Positions 35,227 to 46,449 of a DNA stretch of 64,000 nt are shown in pieces (the stretch's first letter is position 1; each line of letters starts with the position of its first letter). A model generated the notes under the pieces. It did not search any database, had not been told where the DNA came from, and worked only from the letters and a program-made list of their open reading frames with translations. Position numbers and translations under genes: made by a program. This DNA comes from Chamaecyparis obtusa (taxonomy: Eukaryota > Streptophyta > Pinopsida > Cupressales > Cupressaceae): the NCBI GenBank assembly GCA_027943335.1, contig BSBK01006750.1, positions 658,501 through 722,500 on the forward strand, in the 5' to 3' direction.

Positions 35227-35408
35227 GTCCTTGTTCAACTTCAACACTTCCCTCTTATACATCTTGTAATCTTTCTGCTGAAGTTCTTAAAACTTTGTTC
35301 CAAGCAACCAATACGCACTGATACCAATTGTTAGAATAACTGAAAGGGGGGTGAATTAGTTAGATCAGTTATCATACAGTCCCAAATACAAAGATGCACC
35401 TTATCAAA
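35227..35408 (-). other. LTR end, primer site and gag leader embedded in D's RNase H
   Basis: About 182 bp on the minus strand that do not belong in RNase H. They match, in order, the last 85 bp or so of the family's LTR (GATAAGGTGCATCTTTGTAT through TTCAGTTATTCTAACA), the primer site (TGGTATCAGTGCG) and the gag leader (ACAAGATGTATAAGAGGGAA). The source-type sequence is D's own 39411-39600 region. The coding sequence resumes on both sides (LKKIEDY before, FGLWY after) with little or no loss. A template switch during reverse transcription is the simplest explanation. Confidence 0.88.
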
Positions 35409-36483
35409 TAATCCTCAATTTTCTTCAAGTATCTCAAGATTCTCTTTACAACAACCATATATGAATCTTTAGGATTGGCAGAAAATCTTTCCACAATCCC
35501 CACTGCATGTGCAATATTAGGCCTACTGTGTACAACATACATCAGTTTATCAATCATAGATTGTTACATAGTCTAATTTACCTTGGTAGTTTCATTATCC
35601 TTTTTTAATTTATAGCCAGTTACCATCAGTATTCCCACAGGTTTAGCATCTTCCATGCCAAAAGTTTTCAATACTTCTTTAATATATTTTGATTGAGTGA
35701 TGAAAATACCATCAAACTATTGTATAATCTACAAACCTAGAAATAATTTAATCTGTCCAAACATAGACATCTCAAATTCCTTCCTCATTTCATCTGCAAA
35801 AGATTTGTAAATATGATCTTGTCCACCAAATATTATATCATCAAAAAATATTGTATCAATCAAAATGTTATCATCTTAATCTCCTTTCATGTACATATTA
35901 TAGTTTTCACTAGTTCTTACAAAGCCAATACTTATAAGGTAAGCAGGTAATCTTTCATACCATGCCCTTGGTGCTTGCTTCAGTCCATATAGAGCTTTGT
36001 GCAGTCTACATACCATGTCTTTCTGATTCAGATAAAAAAACCCTTCAAGTTGTTCTATGTAGACCTCCTCCTCAAGTATTCCATCAGAAATGTTGATTTC
36101 ACATCCATCTGATATACCTTAAATCCCTTATGTGTAGCATAGGCAAGAAATATTAAAACTCCTTCTAGTTTGGAAATAGGTGAAAAGGTTTCACCATAAT
36201 CAATACCTTCTTCTTGTGCATATCCTTTGCAAAAAAGTCTTGCCTTATTCCTTGTAACTTCTCTATTCTCATTCAGTTTATTCCTAAAAATCCACTTAGT
36301 ACCAATAACATTTTTGTCTTTTGATCTAGGCACTAAAGTCCATGTCTTATTCTTTTCAATTTTTTCAATTTCATCATTCATAGCATTTATCCATTCCTCA
36401 TTTTCAAGTGCATCCCTAGCATTCTTCGATTCAAACTCAAAAACTAAGCATGTGTTTTTTCTTAACTTATTTTGGGTTAGCAT
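35409..36483 (-). pseudogene. pol: Copia D reverse transcriptase and start of RNase H
   Basis: Minus-strand [43 protein letters not shown], then after a frameshift near 36060 [16 protein letters not shown] and the catalytic loop F-F-D-D near 35840. SKYIKEVLKTFGMEDAKPV, MYVVHSRPNIAHAVGIV and VKRILRYLKKIEDY lead to the misplaced segment. Several stops lie between 35560 and 35900. Sequence and order match Copia A closely. Confidence 0.9.
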
Positions 36484-37365
36484 GCCATCTTGCTTATCTC
36501 TAATGATTTAGTTCTCAGGATGGTGTCTTCTGACAAATCTGGCTAGCACTTGATCTCTCCTCTACTGATCATTCTATTCAGGTACAGTTTCATGCTGGTA
36601 GCTTCTTCCTTATTCTCAGTTTCCATTTGTTGATTCTCGGTAGCATTTTCCTGATGCTCGGTAGACTTAGCCTGTGGCTTCGGTAGATACTCTGGATCTT
36701 CAACATAAGTAAACCTACCATAGTCTTCCGACTCCTTCATGCTTTCTTCTTCATTCTTTTTAACAAACTCATCAACTTTAACGTTAGTGCCCTCTATCAT
36801 CTTATTAGTAACCTTATTCAGACATTTGTAAGCTTTACTCTTGGTAGAATAACCTAAGAATAAACCTTCATCACCTTTAGAGTCAAAATTGTGAATATGT
36901 AACTTTTATATTGAATTAATAGAAAAAGGCACTATTCATCAAAAAAAAAATGTCATTCCTATCATGTTTTAGAATATAACACTTGCTACCAAAGATTCTG
37001 AAATAACTTATAGTCGGTGTGTATCCAAACCATAACTTGTAAGGTGTCTTATTTGTATGCTTTTTTAATTGAAATCAGTTCAGGACATATACTCCAGTGC
37101 TCACTGCCTCTCTCCAATACATTTGTGCAACATTCTTTTCAATCATCAATGTTCTAGCACAATCAACAATGGATGTGTTTCTCCTTTCAACACTTTCATT
37201 CTGCTATGGTGTCCTAGCTGCAGAAACCTTCCTTTTTATACCATGCTCATTATAGAAGTTAGTGAATTCATTAGAAACAAACTCACCTCTTCTATCAGAC
37301 CTTAAGCATTTCAATTCTTTTCTAGTTTCTTTTTCTACTTTAGCCTTATACCATTTAAATAGTTT
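36484..37365 (-). pseudogene. pol: Copia D integrase C-terminal half and linker
   Basis: Minus-strand integrase residues from the second catalytic region on: CLRSDRRGEFVSNEFTNF (second Asp present), KRKVSAARTP, then a stop and ESVERRNTSIVDCARTL in which the catalytic Glu lies. The Pro/Glu-rich linker (YLPKPQAKSTEHQEN) before the RT is at 36543-36800. Multiple frameshifts and an A-run near 36940 interrupt it. Confidence 0.85.
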
Positions 37366-37953
37366 AAATGCCTCATATTTCTCTTTCAAGAACATGACTA
37401 TCATCAATCTAGTATAATCATCAATAAACAAAATAAAGTATCTATCTCCATAGTAGCTTTGAGTTCTCATGGGACCACATAAGTTGGTGTGAACCAACTC
37501 TAGAATTCCTTTAGATGAACTTAGTCCTTACTTTTAAAACTAGATTTTGTCATCTTACCTTTCTGACATTGTTGACACATAACATGATCAGGTTTGGTTA
37601 GACTAGGCAGTCCTCTAACATTTTTCTTTCTACCGATCTTAATCATGTTGTCAAAATTTAAATGCCTCATATTTCTCTTTCAAGAACATGACTATCATCA
37701 ATCTAGTATAATCATCAATAAACAAAATAAAGTATCTATCTCCATAGTAGCTCTGAGTTCTCATGGGACCACATAAGTTGGTGTGAACCAACTCTAGAAT
37801 TCCTTTAGATGAACTTAGTCCTTACTTTTAAAACTAGATTTTGTCATCTTACCTTTCTGACATTGTTGACACATAACATGATCAGGTTTGGCTAGACTAG
37901 GCAGTCCTCTAGATTTTTTCTTTCTACCGATCTTAATCATATCATCAAAATTT
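37366..37953 (-). repeat. 294-bp tandem duplication in Copia D pol
   Basis: Two adjacent 294-bp copies (37366-37659 and 37660-37953) cover the GAG-pre-integrase zinc region and the start of integrase (MCQQCQK, then [17 protein letters not shown]). They differ at about ten positions. 294 is 98 codons, so the length preserves frame, though each copy also carries a stop in a KEF-stop-SW stretch. Copia A has this region once. Confidence 0.93.
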
Positions 37954-38411
37954 ACATGACATAACCTCTTATGTCATAGCCATGCACCTTAATTTTTCAC
38001 TGGTAAACAAGAAGTCTCAACATTGTCAAGATAAAATAAATTACCTTTTGATTGTCCACTTGTTTCGACAAGCTTTCCATTTTCATCATAGATCTTTACC
38101 TTCTTTCTTTTAAATGCCACTTGGTGACATGAATTATTAAGTTGTGCTACAATTAACAAATTGCAATTCAGTCCTTTTACCCAATAAGAATTATCACATC
38201 TAATTCTCTCATCCAATAGAATAGACCCTTTTGCTTTAACCATGCAAGGTGTGTCATTTCCCATTTTCACTGAACCTGCATTATAATGCTCAAGATGATG
38301 AAACTTATCTTCATCACTAGTCATGTGATGTGTACAGCCACTATTAATGATCCAAGTATCATTCTTACTAACTTTAGAAATAAGTAATGTTTCTACATAC
38401 CTTTCATCCTC
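37954..38411 (-). pseudogene. pol: Copia D protease and GAG-pre-integrase
   Basis: Minus strand: TWIINSGCTHHMTSDED (protease triad D-S-G here N-S-G), FHHLEHYNAGSVKMGNDTPC, VKGLNCNLLIVAQLNNSCHQ, VKIYDENGKLVETSGQSKGN. The start of the WHKRLCHVNFDD block follows near 37960. A stop at 38409 separates it from gag. Confidence 0.88.
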
Positions 38412-39480
38412 TTATGAATCATCTTTCATTGCAACAAACACTACCTCTATATTATCATCAGTATCCTTTTCGGAGTCATCTTCTTCTGCAAGGTAACATG
38501 CCTTTTTGCCCTTATCTTTGTGATCTCGGTTGTCTCTATTGTAGCATTGGTAGCCATTGTTGTTTCTTCTTCCATACTTCCCATCACTAGATTGATCTTT
38601 GTCTTTGTCATCCTCTTTCCTATTAGGACATCTTGCAGTAATATGGCCAACTTCTTTACAATTAAAACAAGCTAAAGGTAACTTTCCCCTATATCTACCT
38701 TTACCTTTATGTAGTCTTTGGGCCATAAGAGCTTCAAGTTCATCAAGATCATCATCTGTATTACTATCACTTTTATTCCTTATTTTATACTTACTGCTTG
38801 ATTTTCTAATATTCGGAGAAGACATAAAAGAAGACTCAACACTCGGTACAACACTATTATCAAAATTGTTCAGCTCAAAAGTTGTTAATTTTCCAATAAA
38901 ACTATCAAGAGTAAGAGTCCTATTAGGTGCAAACCTCATTTCATGAATAAAAAATATTATGATTGCATAGATAGGCAACAAGGTTCTCAGTATTTTACTT
39001 ACTACTGTGTCCTCAAAAATGATACCCCCAGCTCCTCGTATAGCATTAACTACTTCTTTGATTCGGTTTGTATAATGTGTGATATTTTCTCCTTCCTTCA
39101 TCTTCATGTCATCAAATCTACCTCTCAGGATTTTGTCTCTAGCTCTCATCACATTTACATCACCACCATAAACTAGAGTAAGTTTATCCCACATTTTCTT
39201 CATTGTAGTGCAATTCTTATCATCCTCAAATTCAACATTAGATAGAGAAGCAACAATCTCTATCATAGTAATATTGTGCTCATGTCAATCTCTCAACTAA
39301 TCAAGAGTCAAAGGTCCAACCGTGGATTGTATGTAGCCATTGCCAAGTAGGTTAATGGAAGATTCATCGATTCCAGATATTTGAAGTCTCATCCGACTTT
39401 TCCATGTAGTAAGGTTTCCTTGTTCAACTTCGGCAATTCCCTCTTACATCTTGTAATATTTCTGTTGAAGTCCTTAAAAC
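38412..39480 (-). pseudogene. gag: Copia D gag
   Basis: Minus-strand Copia Gag. N-terminal remnant LTTWKSRMRLQISGIDESSI (near 39420-39350), two stops, then an open 284 residues from 39266: MIEIVASLSNVEFEDDKNC, KKMWDKLTLVYGGDVNVMRA, ENITHYTNRIKEVVNAIRG and the complete CCHC knuckle CFNCKEVGHITARC. This is the less damaged version of the gag seen in Copia A at 1-414. Confidence 0.92.
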
Positions 39481-39500
39481 TTTGTTCCAAGAAACCAATA

Positions 39501-39513
39501 CGCTCTGATACCA
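39501..39513 (-). other. Primer-binding site of Copia D
   Basis: Minus strand TGGTATCAGAGCG, two bases after the LTR end; initiator-Met tRNA type. Confidence 0.93.
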
Positions 39514-39515
39514 AT

Positions 39516-41033
39516 TGTTAGAATAACTGAGAGGAGGGGTGAATTAATTAGATCAGTTATCCTAGAGTCCCAAATACAAAGATGTACCTTATCAAACAAT
39601 TCCAACAAATTATGTAGCTCGGTAACATAAAATATCAATCTATCTATTCACTTTACCGATTACTAGTAAATAGTTGAATGTGATTACTGGCAAAATTAAT
39701 TATGCAGTATGTAAAGTATGACATCAAAAAAATCATCACAAATAACACAAAACACAATGATTTAACGTGGAAACCCTATTAAGGGAAAAACTACCTTGGA
39801 CCGGTAACCCAAAATAATTCACTCTTCTGAAGTGAGCTCGGTGAAGAGCCAACCATGTTAAAGGTTACCAACACACGGTTAAGTATGACCTTGTTAGAGG
39901 ATTTAACACTAATAGTTAACTTTTGACTAGCATTCACTATGGGGTCAACAAGCTAACAATGTACATTCTCTGAATGACATAGGACATAATATAAGACTGT
40001 TAAGTCCACTCAGTTAAGAGATTTTCTGAATCAATGGTTAAACTGATACAGTAATGTTCTAATTCAAATACAACTCAAATTGTAGATATTCAGAACTATG
40101 CTAAGCCCATACAAATCCTCTAATCAATAATCAAATTCACTTCATCAATATTCTTCAGCTTACTTTCACCCGGTAAATGGTTCTCTGATGGTCACTTAAC
40201 TCCGCAGTCTTGGTTCTTCAATAACCAGTCTGATCAGGCATGCATGAATAAGTTCTTCACGTGAATTCTCTATAGTCTTCTTCTTCTGACATGTTTCAAT
40301 AATGAAACTCATATCTCTTATATAGACAAGTAAAGCGTTTTCATATCAGCCATCAAATTTTGTAGCTTAATCTCATTCATCCATTTTGCCTCTTAAACCT
40401 TCCTCGACAGATGTGTCATTAACACATTTCAATCTCATCCTTTAGATCTTTTCCAAATTTTGTGAGTCGTGGATCTCATAATGAACTTCATCCTTAATCT
40501 CGAAATCATAACAATTTCCATCTCATCAAATTCAGTTGGCTATTCTTTCCATTTTATATTTTCATCCATACTTTGTCAATATAGAAATACATCGGTGATC
40601 ACTAGCATAACTAGCTCGGTTAATAATGTCACTCGATATACATTGTAGTGGCTTGGTGTATACATAAATCTTCAATTACCGACCATATTGACATGTTCAA
40701 TTTTAGTTTCTCTTCTTCATAATAGATTAATGTAACATGCTCAAGTCAACAATATACAACCATAGACTCATCAATAAGTTACCCAATGTTTTCCTTACCC
40801 TTATCTGTCATATCCATCTTTTTCTTCATGTAGATATCTTAGTTCGTCATCTTTTCTTCTTTCAAAGATGTTCAGATGTTTGTAACTAACATGATAAGTA
40901 TTGTCAAGACTAGTTAACATCAATGATAATATATTGACTAATTTAATCATCTTACATATCATTTCAGTACTCGGTGATCTTTAATAACTATTTCTCTAGT
41001 TCATTAAGGTATTCAATCAGTTGTAGTTCATCA
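39516..41033 (-). repeat. 5' LTR of Copia D
   Basis: 1518-bp LTR, TGATGAACTACAACTG at its start and CAGTTATTCTAACA at its end (minus strand). It aligns to the A 3' LTR and to the D 3' LTR fragment. The bases after it, TGTGT (41034-41038), would be the target duplication; the partner copy lies outside the window. Confidence 0.92.
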
Positions 41034-41470
41034 TGTGTGTCGGTTGAAATGGAGGGAGCGGTGAATTTAGTGTCTGGTGTGGTAGTCTCGGTAGACGTAG
41101 GCTCACTCTGGCCCTGTGTCTCTGCCTCTTTTTCCTTAGGCACATTTGTCTCTATAGGTGTGCTAGTTCCTTGATCCCTTCATGTATCCATTGGTTGCTC
41201 GGGGATTGAGCCTTCAGGTTTCTCCTTAGAGATTATTTCAACTGCTTCAATCAGAATAGGAAGTTCACCCGGTAAAGATGTTATTGCTGGCTCAGTGAGG
41301 TGTCCCTCTTCTAGTGTTTTTGCTTGAGCAATAGTAACATCCTCATCATCAGCTAGATCATCAGGATCATTGTTTATGATGTCCTCAATGAGTACATTAA
41401 TAAGAATTGAGAATTTGTATTTTGGGTGTACTAATATATTCTTAATAGTTAAAACCGGTTTTGAATGGTA
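41034..41470 (-). pseudogene. Decayed coding fragment at the base of the nest (X)
   Basis: Minus-strand reading in one frame: VHPKYKFSILINVLIEDIIN, then DPDDLADDEDVTIAQAKTLE, ITSLPGELPILIEAVEIIS, EKPEGSIPEQPMDT, a TGA (41180-41182), TPIETNVPKEKEAETQGQSE and TTTPDTKFTAPSIS up to D's insertion point. The acidic, Pro/Thr/Glu-rich composition with codon-like regularity suggests a linker region of a retroelement or plant protein. I do not recognise it. Confidence 0.4.
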
Positions 41471-43438
41471 TCATTTATCTATTAATCTTTGCGATGGTGA
41501 AATATTTTAACAATCTATTTAATTTTTTTAGGGATTTTATTTTTAATAAATTAAAACTCTTTTAGATTTCTTGAATAATTATTGTTAAATTTATAATAAA
41601 ATATTTTTTTATCAATATATGAACTCATATATTATTAATCAAAACTATTTTTTTTTATATTAATCATGAACACGATATGATCAATAATCTTTCTAAGTTG
41701 AATCTATAATTAATTAAATTTTGAAGTCAAATTAATTATTTTCCCATAGTGTTTTGAACTAAAATTTGTGTATCTACTTTGTTAGCATCCATACACTACA
41801 TAACAGATCACACAATATGACATTTTTTAATAGTGATTGGTCCTTAATGTACAAAAACACGTTTAAATAGAAACAATAACTAATTGTTGTTAATTGTTAA
41901 TCTCTATTTTGGCAATATACTTAAAAATTTATCTACGAGTATTTCTTTGAAAACTTCTTGTGGATTTAGATGATTACTCTCATTTTTTAATATTTAACAA
42001 AATCAAAAAAATATTTGATAACCCTATAAATCAACCTGAGAACCGGAAGATAAAATACAAACATTAAGGTGTGTGAAATATATTTGGAGAGTAAAAGAAT
42101 AGAAAATTAAAATATGAAAAAATTAACTTTTCTACAAATTTATAGTATAACTTCACATTTGAAAATACTTCTAGATAAGATGAGAAACTGAATTGAATCG
42201 TAACAAGTTGTACCAAGAATAGTTAGTTAAAACAAGGACATGTTACAAGATGTGTTAAAAGTTTTAACTTGTATTGAAACTTCTTGATGCAAGAGCATCC
42301 TTGGAAAGTTGGCAATCATGTATGTTGAAGTGTTTATGTGTTGCTCAGTTACACTGTTGGTCTAGGGGCTCGGTCATTGAAGGGATCAGCCACTGGAGGA
42401 ACTCGGAAAATTTTTGGTGTTCGGTAGAACTTGTGCTTGACAATGCTTGTGGTACTCGGTTGACATGCTTGCTCAGTGATACCTAGATTTCTTAGTTATT
42501 TTGTTGACGCTTGGTTGTTTGGCTTACTGATAGGAGTTCTTGTGGATTTGGTGTGTCGACTTAATGCATTTACTTTGTGTATCTTATGGTGTATTCTCCT
42601 ATGTGGATCCAGAGGCCCACATGGATAATTATTTAATTGTAAGGCTATTTGAGAGCCAACTTGTATTGCATTTAATATTTTTTGTTTTAGGACCCGACTT
42701 GGGCTTAGGAGTTATTTCTTTCTTCCAGCTGTGCATGTGAAAATTGTACTTAGGAGTTATTTATCTCTCACCTTCTTTCCCCTATCAAAACTATACCAAA
42801 CAAAAAAAAAAGATTATATATTATTGAAGAGGACTGTCTCCTCTAGTGTTCCATATAATTTTTAGATTTTTCTGATATGATTTACAAAAACTATTTTCCA
42901 AATCAATCCCTTCTAGAAACTTAATATACCTACTTTCAATATAGAGTAAATTTATACTTTTTCTAATTGAAATACTATAAAAAAAATTATGCCAAGATAT
43001 GTCCCCCTACTTTGGTAATTTCTTCTCTAAAGGGAAATAGTGAAAAAGAGGATAGGAGGCTTGAAGCACAAATTTGATGGGAGTCGTACAAGAGTTTCCT
43101 ATGTGAAAGAGAGCAGTTGCAAAAGGTGACCATAGAGGAGAGCATGAAGAAAGAAGAGGACAAGGTTAAGAAGAAAGCTCAAGGGCAAGAAACAAGTGCA
43201 GTTTGACCTAGATGATTTTTGGGTCACTGTTCCAAATAAATCACATGAGAATTAAGGCATGTTTTTTCTTTGTGAAGACTTTTTTGTAAAAGGATATATA
43301 ATGGGGTTCAGTTTGGGGTATAAGTCGTAGATATTTTATTATTTGTTTCATGTCTGACTAGGGGGTTGGGTGACTATTGTACACAACATTTTTCATCTAG
43401 TTTTGGACTTCCATGGTTGGTTTTTATAAGTTGCGGTC
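41471..43438. other. AT-rich spacer, no gene seen
   Basis: No reading frame I would defend. At about 42270-42780 the sequence is less AT-rich, with phrases such as CTCGGTCATTGAAGG and GGATCCAGAGGCCCACATGG that look like eroded LTR sequence, but without ends or a partner. At 43040-43210 a purine-rich stretch (GAAGAAAGAAGAGGACAAGG) gives no convincing protein. Confidence 0.5.
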
Positions 43439-43693
43439 TGTTGGAATGTAATTAAAATTTCTAATATTAATAACATATATCATTATTTTTTATAAAGAAA
43501 TATTGTCTTTTGATTTTATTATTTTATATGTAATATTATTATGATAAATATTATTTATTTAAATATAGTTTAAAGATTAATTAAAGAGCATTTTAATCCT
43601 ACCTACACAGGGTAGGAATTCACATATACACATACATATGGATGTCTTGCTAACTGTAGTGTTGGCCGGTAGTTGATATTACAATATCTAACA
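43439..43693 (-). repeat. Probable LTR of a minus-strand element remnant
   Basis: 255 bp starting TGTTAGATATTGTAATATC and ending CATTCCAACA on the minus strand, preceded in that sense by a purine tract TAGGGGGGAA (43694-43703). The second LTR is not visible, so this rests on the TG/CA ends and the purine tract. Confidence 0.5.
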
Positions 43694-44749
43694 TTCCCCC
43701 CTAGTCCCAATTTCAATTTTCTTCTTCACTTCTTCCTTGTTACTTTGGTATCTTGAATTTTCAAGTTCAAGGATCAAACCTAGGAAATCCCATATTTCTA
43801 TTTAGATGTTTTACCCATGAGCTCTAGCCTTTTTGGTTACCAGCACCTCCTATAGAGTGACACTGCGAGTGCTTGGAGATCCTAGTGGGCTCTACTGGCC
43901 TCAAATATTACTCACACAAATATAGAATATTGCAACATTCAATCATATTAATACTTTATACATTGAAAGCTTCACTTAACTTTTCACAATTTCAAAAACT
44001 TTAAAACTGCTCTTCCACACAATTTTGGTTCCCTCCCAAACTCTCTCTATCTCAATCAACACATACCCATACGAACTCCTCAATCTCTCTATCTTCTTGA
44101 GATGTTCATCTTTCTTTGACTTGCAAAAGTCTCATGTTGTTGGCTAACTACCATTTCTCCCTTTTTAATGGCTGAACAGTCTTCCATCACTTTCAACCCA
44201 TATTTTTCTTCAACATTTTTAACAACTTATACTGTGATCTACTGTCTACACCTTCTTTTTCTCATGGCCATCAACCTTTCCTCTTTTGTATCCTCTTATG
44301 CTATGCAATCCTTTTGACACAGACTAGCTCCAATATACATGTTCAATTGTTGCTAATATAAACTCTTTTCTCTTGGCTTTATTAAAACCCACAATCAATC
44401 TTCTTTACACAATAACACTAACAACTTTTTTCCCTTGAAAATATAATGACCCCTACAATGATACTGGCCAAACTTGTCTTCAAACCAACAATCCCTAGAT
44501 CCAACTAGACTTAGTCGATGGCTTCAAACTTTGTGAGAGGTTTGACTCTTTTAAGGAAAAAAAACTCCTTAAAGCTTCTAACAAGTTCTCACTGAGACAT
44601 TGCATAGACTGAGCTTTATCTCATTTAAACAAAATACTTACATTCGGCTCTTTCATAAATACCTTCACTTTTGGACAATGACTTCTCTTAACAATAGCAT
44701 CTTTTCTTGATGAATCCCAGTAACATGACCTGGCCAGGCCCTGATACCA
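43694..44749 (-). mobile_element. Interior of an LTR element remnant, no coding
   Basis: Minus strand: primer-site-like TGGTATCAGGGCC (44737-44749, initiator-Met with one mismatch) at one end and the purine tract at 43694 at the other, about 1 kb apart, with no gag or pol between. It looks like a short non-autonomous element whose 5' LTR has been lost or replaced just right of 44750. Confidence 0.45.
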
Positions 44750-46449
44750 GATGAGGTATTAAAGGAAGAGGAGAAACAAAAATTTACATCAACTAAAAGG
44801 GCATACATACTTTCCTTATGTGCTTCAGCTCATTCCTTTCTACCACAATTACACTATAGAGACACAACTTTTAGAAATTACATACAATATTGATTCAGAC
44901 TTAATTACTTATAGACTCACGACATCTTATAGATCTTTTACTCAAACACTTTTACAGCTTTACATTCCTTACAGCTCTGCAGAAATGGACCCTCTGTTGG
45001 GAGAGTGATTAACAAAGCCGAGTCATGCAATATATAGAAGACTTAACAACTATGGAGGAGTACAACTTAACATAAAATAATATTTTCCAAACTAAGTGAT
45101 TAGAAAACAGATGATGTGATGTCATGAGTAGATTAGAGAAGAGATGGAAATCATTTCAAATCCTACCAAGATTTGATATCTTTACAAATAATCAATGTTT
45201 GGTTTTAATGTTGCAAATATAGATGTACATATGGAGGATTTCAAGTTGATCTCTAACAAAAGCTATATAAAGAATACAAGTTATCTATAGATAGTTAAAA
45301 GAAAAATAACTTTTTTTTATCTCCAGTGATCACCGATCTGCGGTTACCCCTGTTGAAGAATTAATCTGATTAACTCAGTTATCCTAACAAGTGTGAGTTG
45401 GATTTTACCCAAATCTGGGCGGCTCAAAATTTGAAGATGATTAGGTTTCACATATGATGCTTTCATTGAAAAACATAACACAATTGACTTTGTATCCCTC
45501 TCTAAGAGCTATATTCTGTAAAGATGATGTTCTGATCAGTCAATTGCATTTGTTTTAGAAAAATCAAAAAATCATAGAAAAGTTAAAACAAAGAAAAAAA
45601 AACATTCCAAACAATTAGTATCTTTTATATAGCATCATAGTATCATCATTTTATATATATTTTACTATTGCTTAATCATTGCACCCTCAAAGATAAAAGT
45701 GCTAATAAGACTTTCTTAACCGACTTTACCTTTTACTTTATTTCAAAGTCCAATATTCTTTCCAGCAACATCTCTTTTTCTCTTCGTCATCTGCAACAAA
45801 TGAAACCCACAGTAAGTAAGTAATAATGCCGCATTCACATGGAAAGGAAATGTGCACGTCAAATATCTGCTAGGTAATAATAACACTCACATCGTATACG
45901 GCACATTAATCTTTCAAAGATTGCCAACGGGAAATTTTTGGGTTGCAATAGTTAACAGTGAAGACTATTTTACTTTGATGCAAGACTATAGAAACAATCC
46001 TATCCACTCGTCCTCCAACACTATTTCACCAATTTTTCCCATGATTGTCTTTTCCCGAATAGCAAGCTTCTTGATCATTAGATTTAGAAAGATTTCTACA
46101 ATGACATGAAGAAATAATTTATATCACTCGATTTCTTTTACAGTTATAAGAAAACAATATTTTTATTATAATTTATATTGATTAAATAATTAGATTAATT
46201 ATAATTTAGTAGTTATAATTTAAATAATAAATGTAATGTTAAATTTATAAAATTTAAGTAAATTAAATATAATAATTAGTTTGGATTTTAGATGATGTAT
46301 TATATTATTGTATATATAAAAATTATTATGTTCTATTTTTAAGGTTTGGTTTTTTGAATTTACTAAAAGTTTAAACTAATTATGTTCTATCATGTTTTAT
46401 ATTTGTATATATAAAATTAATATTTGTAAGTTCGCAAATGATCTGGTTC
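44750..46449. other. Spacer, no gene seen
   Basis: AT-rich, unannotated. A phrase near 45830-45890 (CACATGG...GTGCACGTCA...TAATAACA) is echoed at 48350-48420, so part of this belongs to the diverged duplication described next. The 85-codon open frame at 45852-46109 has no recognisable features. Confidence 0.5.

Noticed and set aside
42274..42740. Host exon candidates (70- and 66-codon frames)
   Set aside because: Cys/Trp-rich low-quality translations, no splice context, and text resembling eroded LTR sequence.
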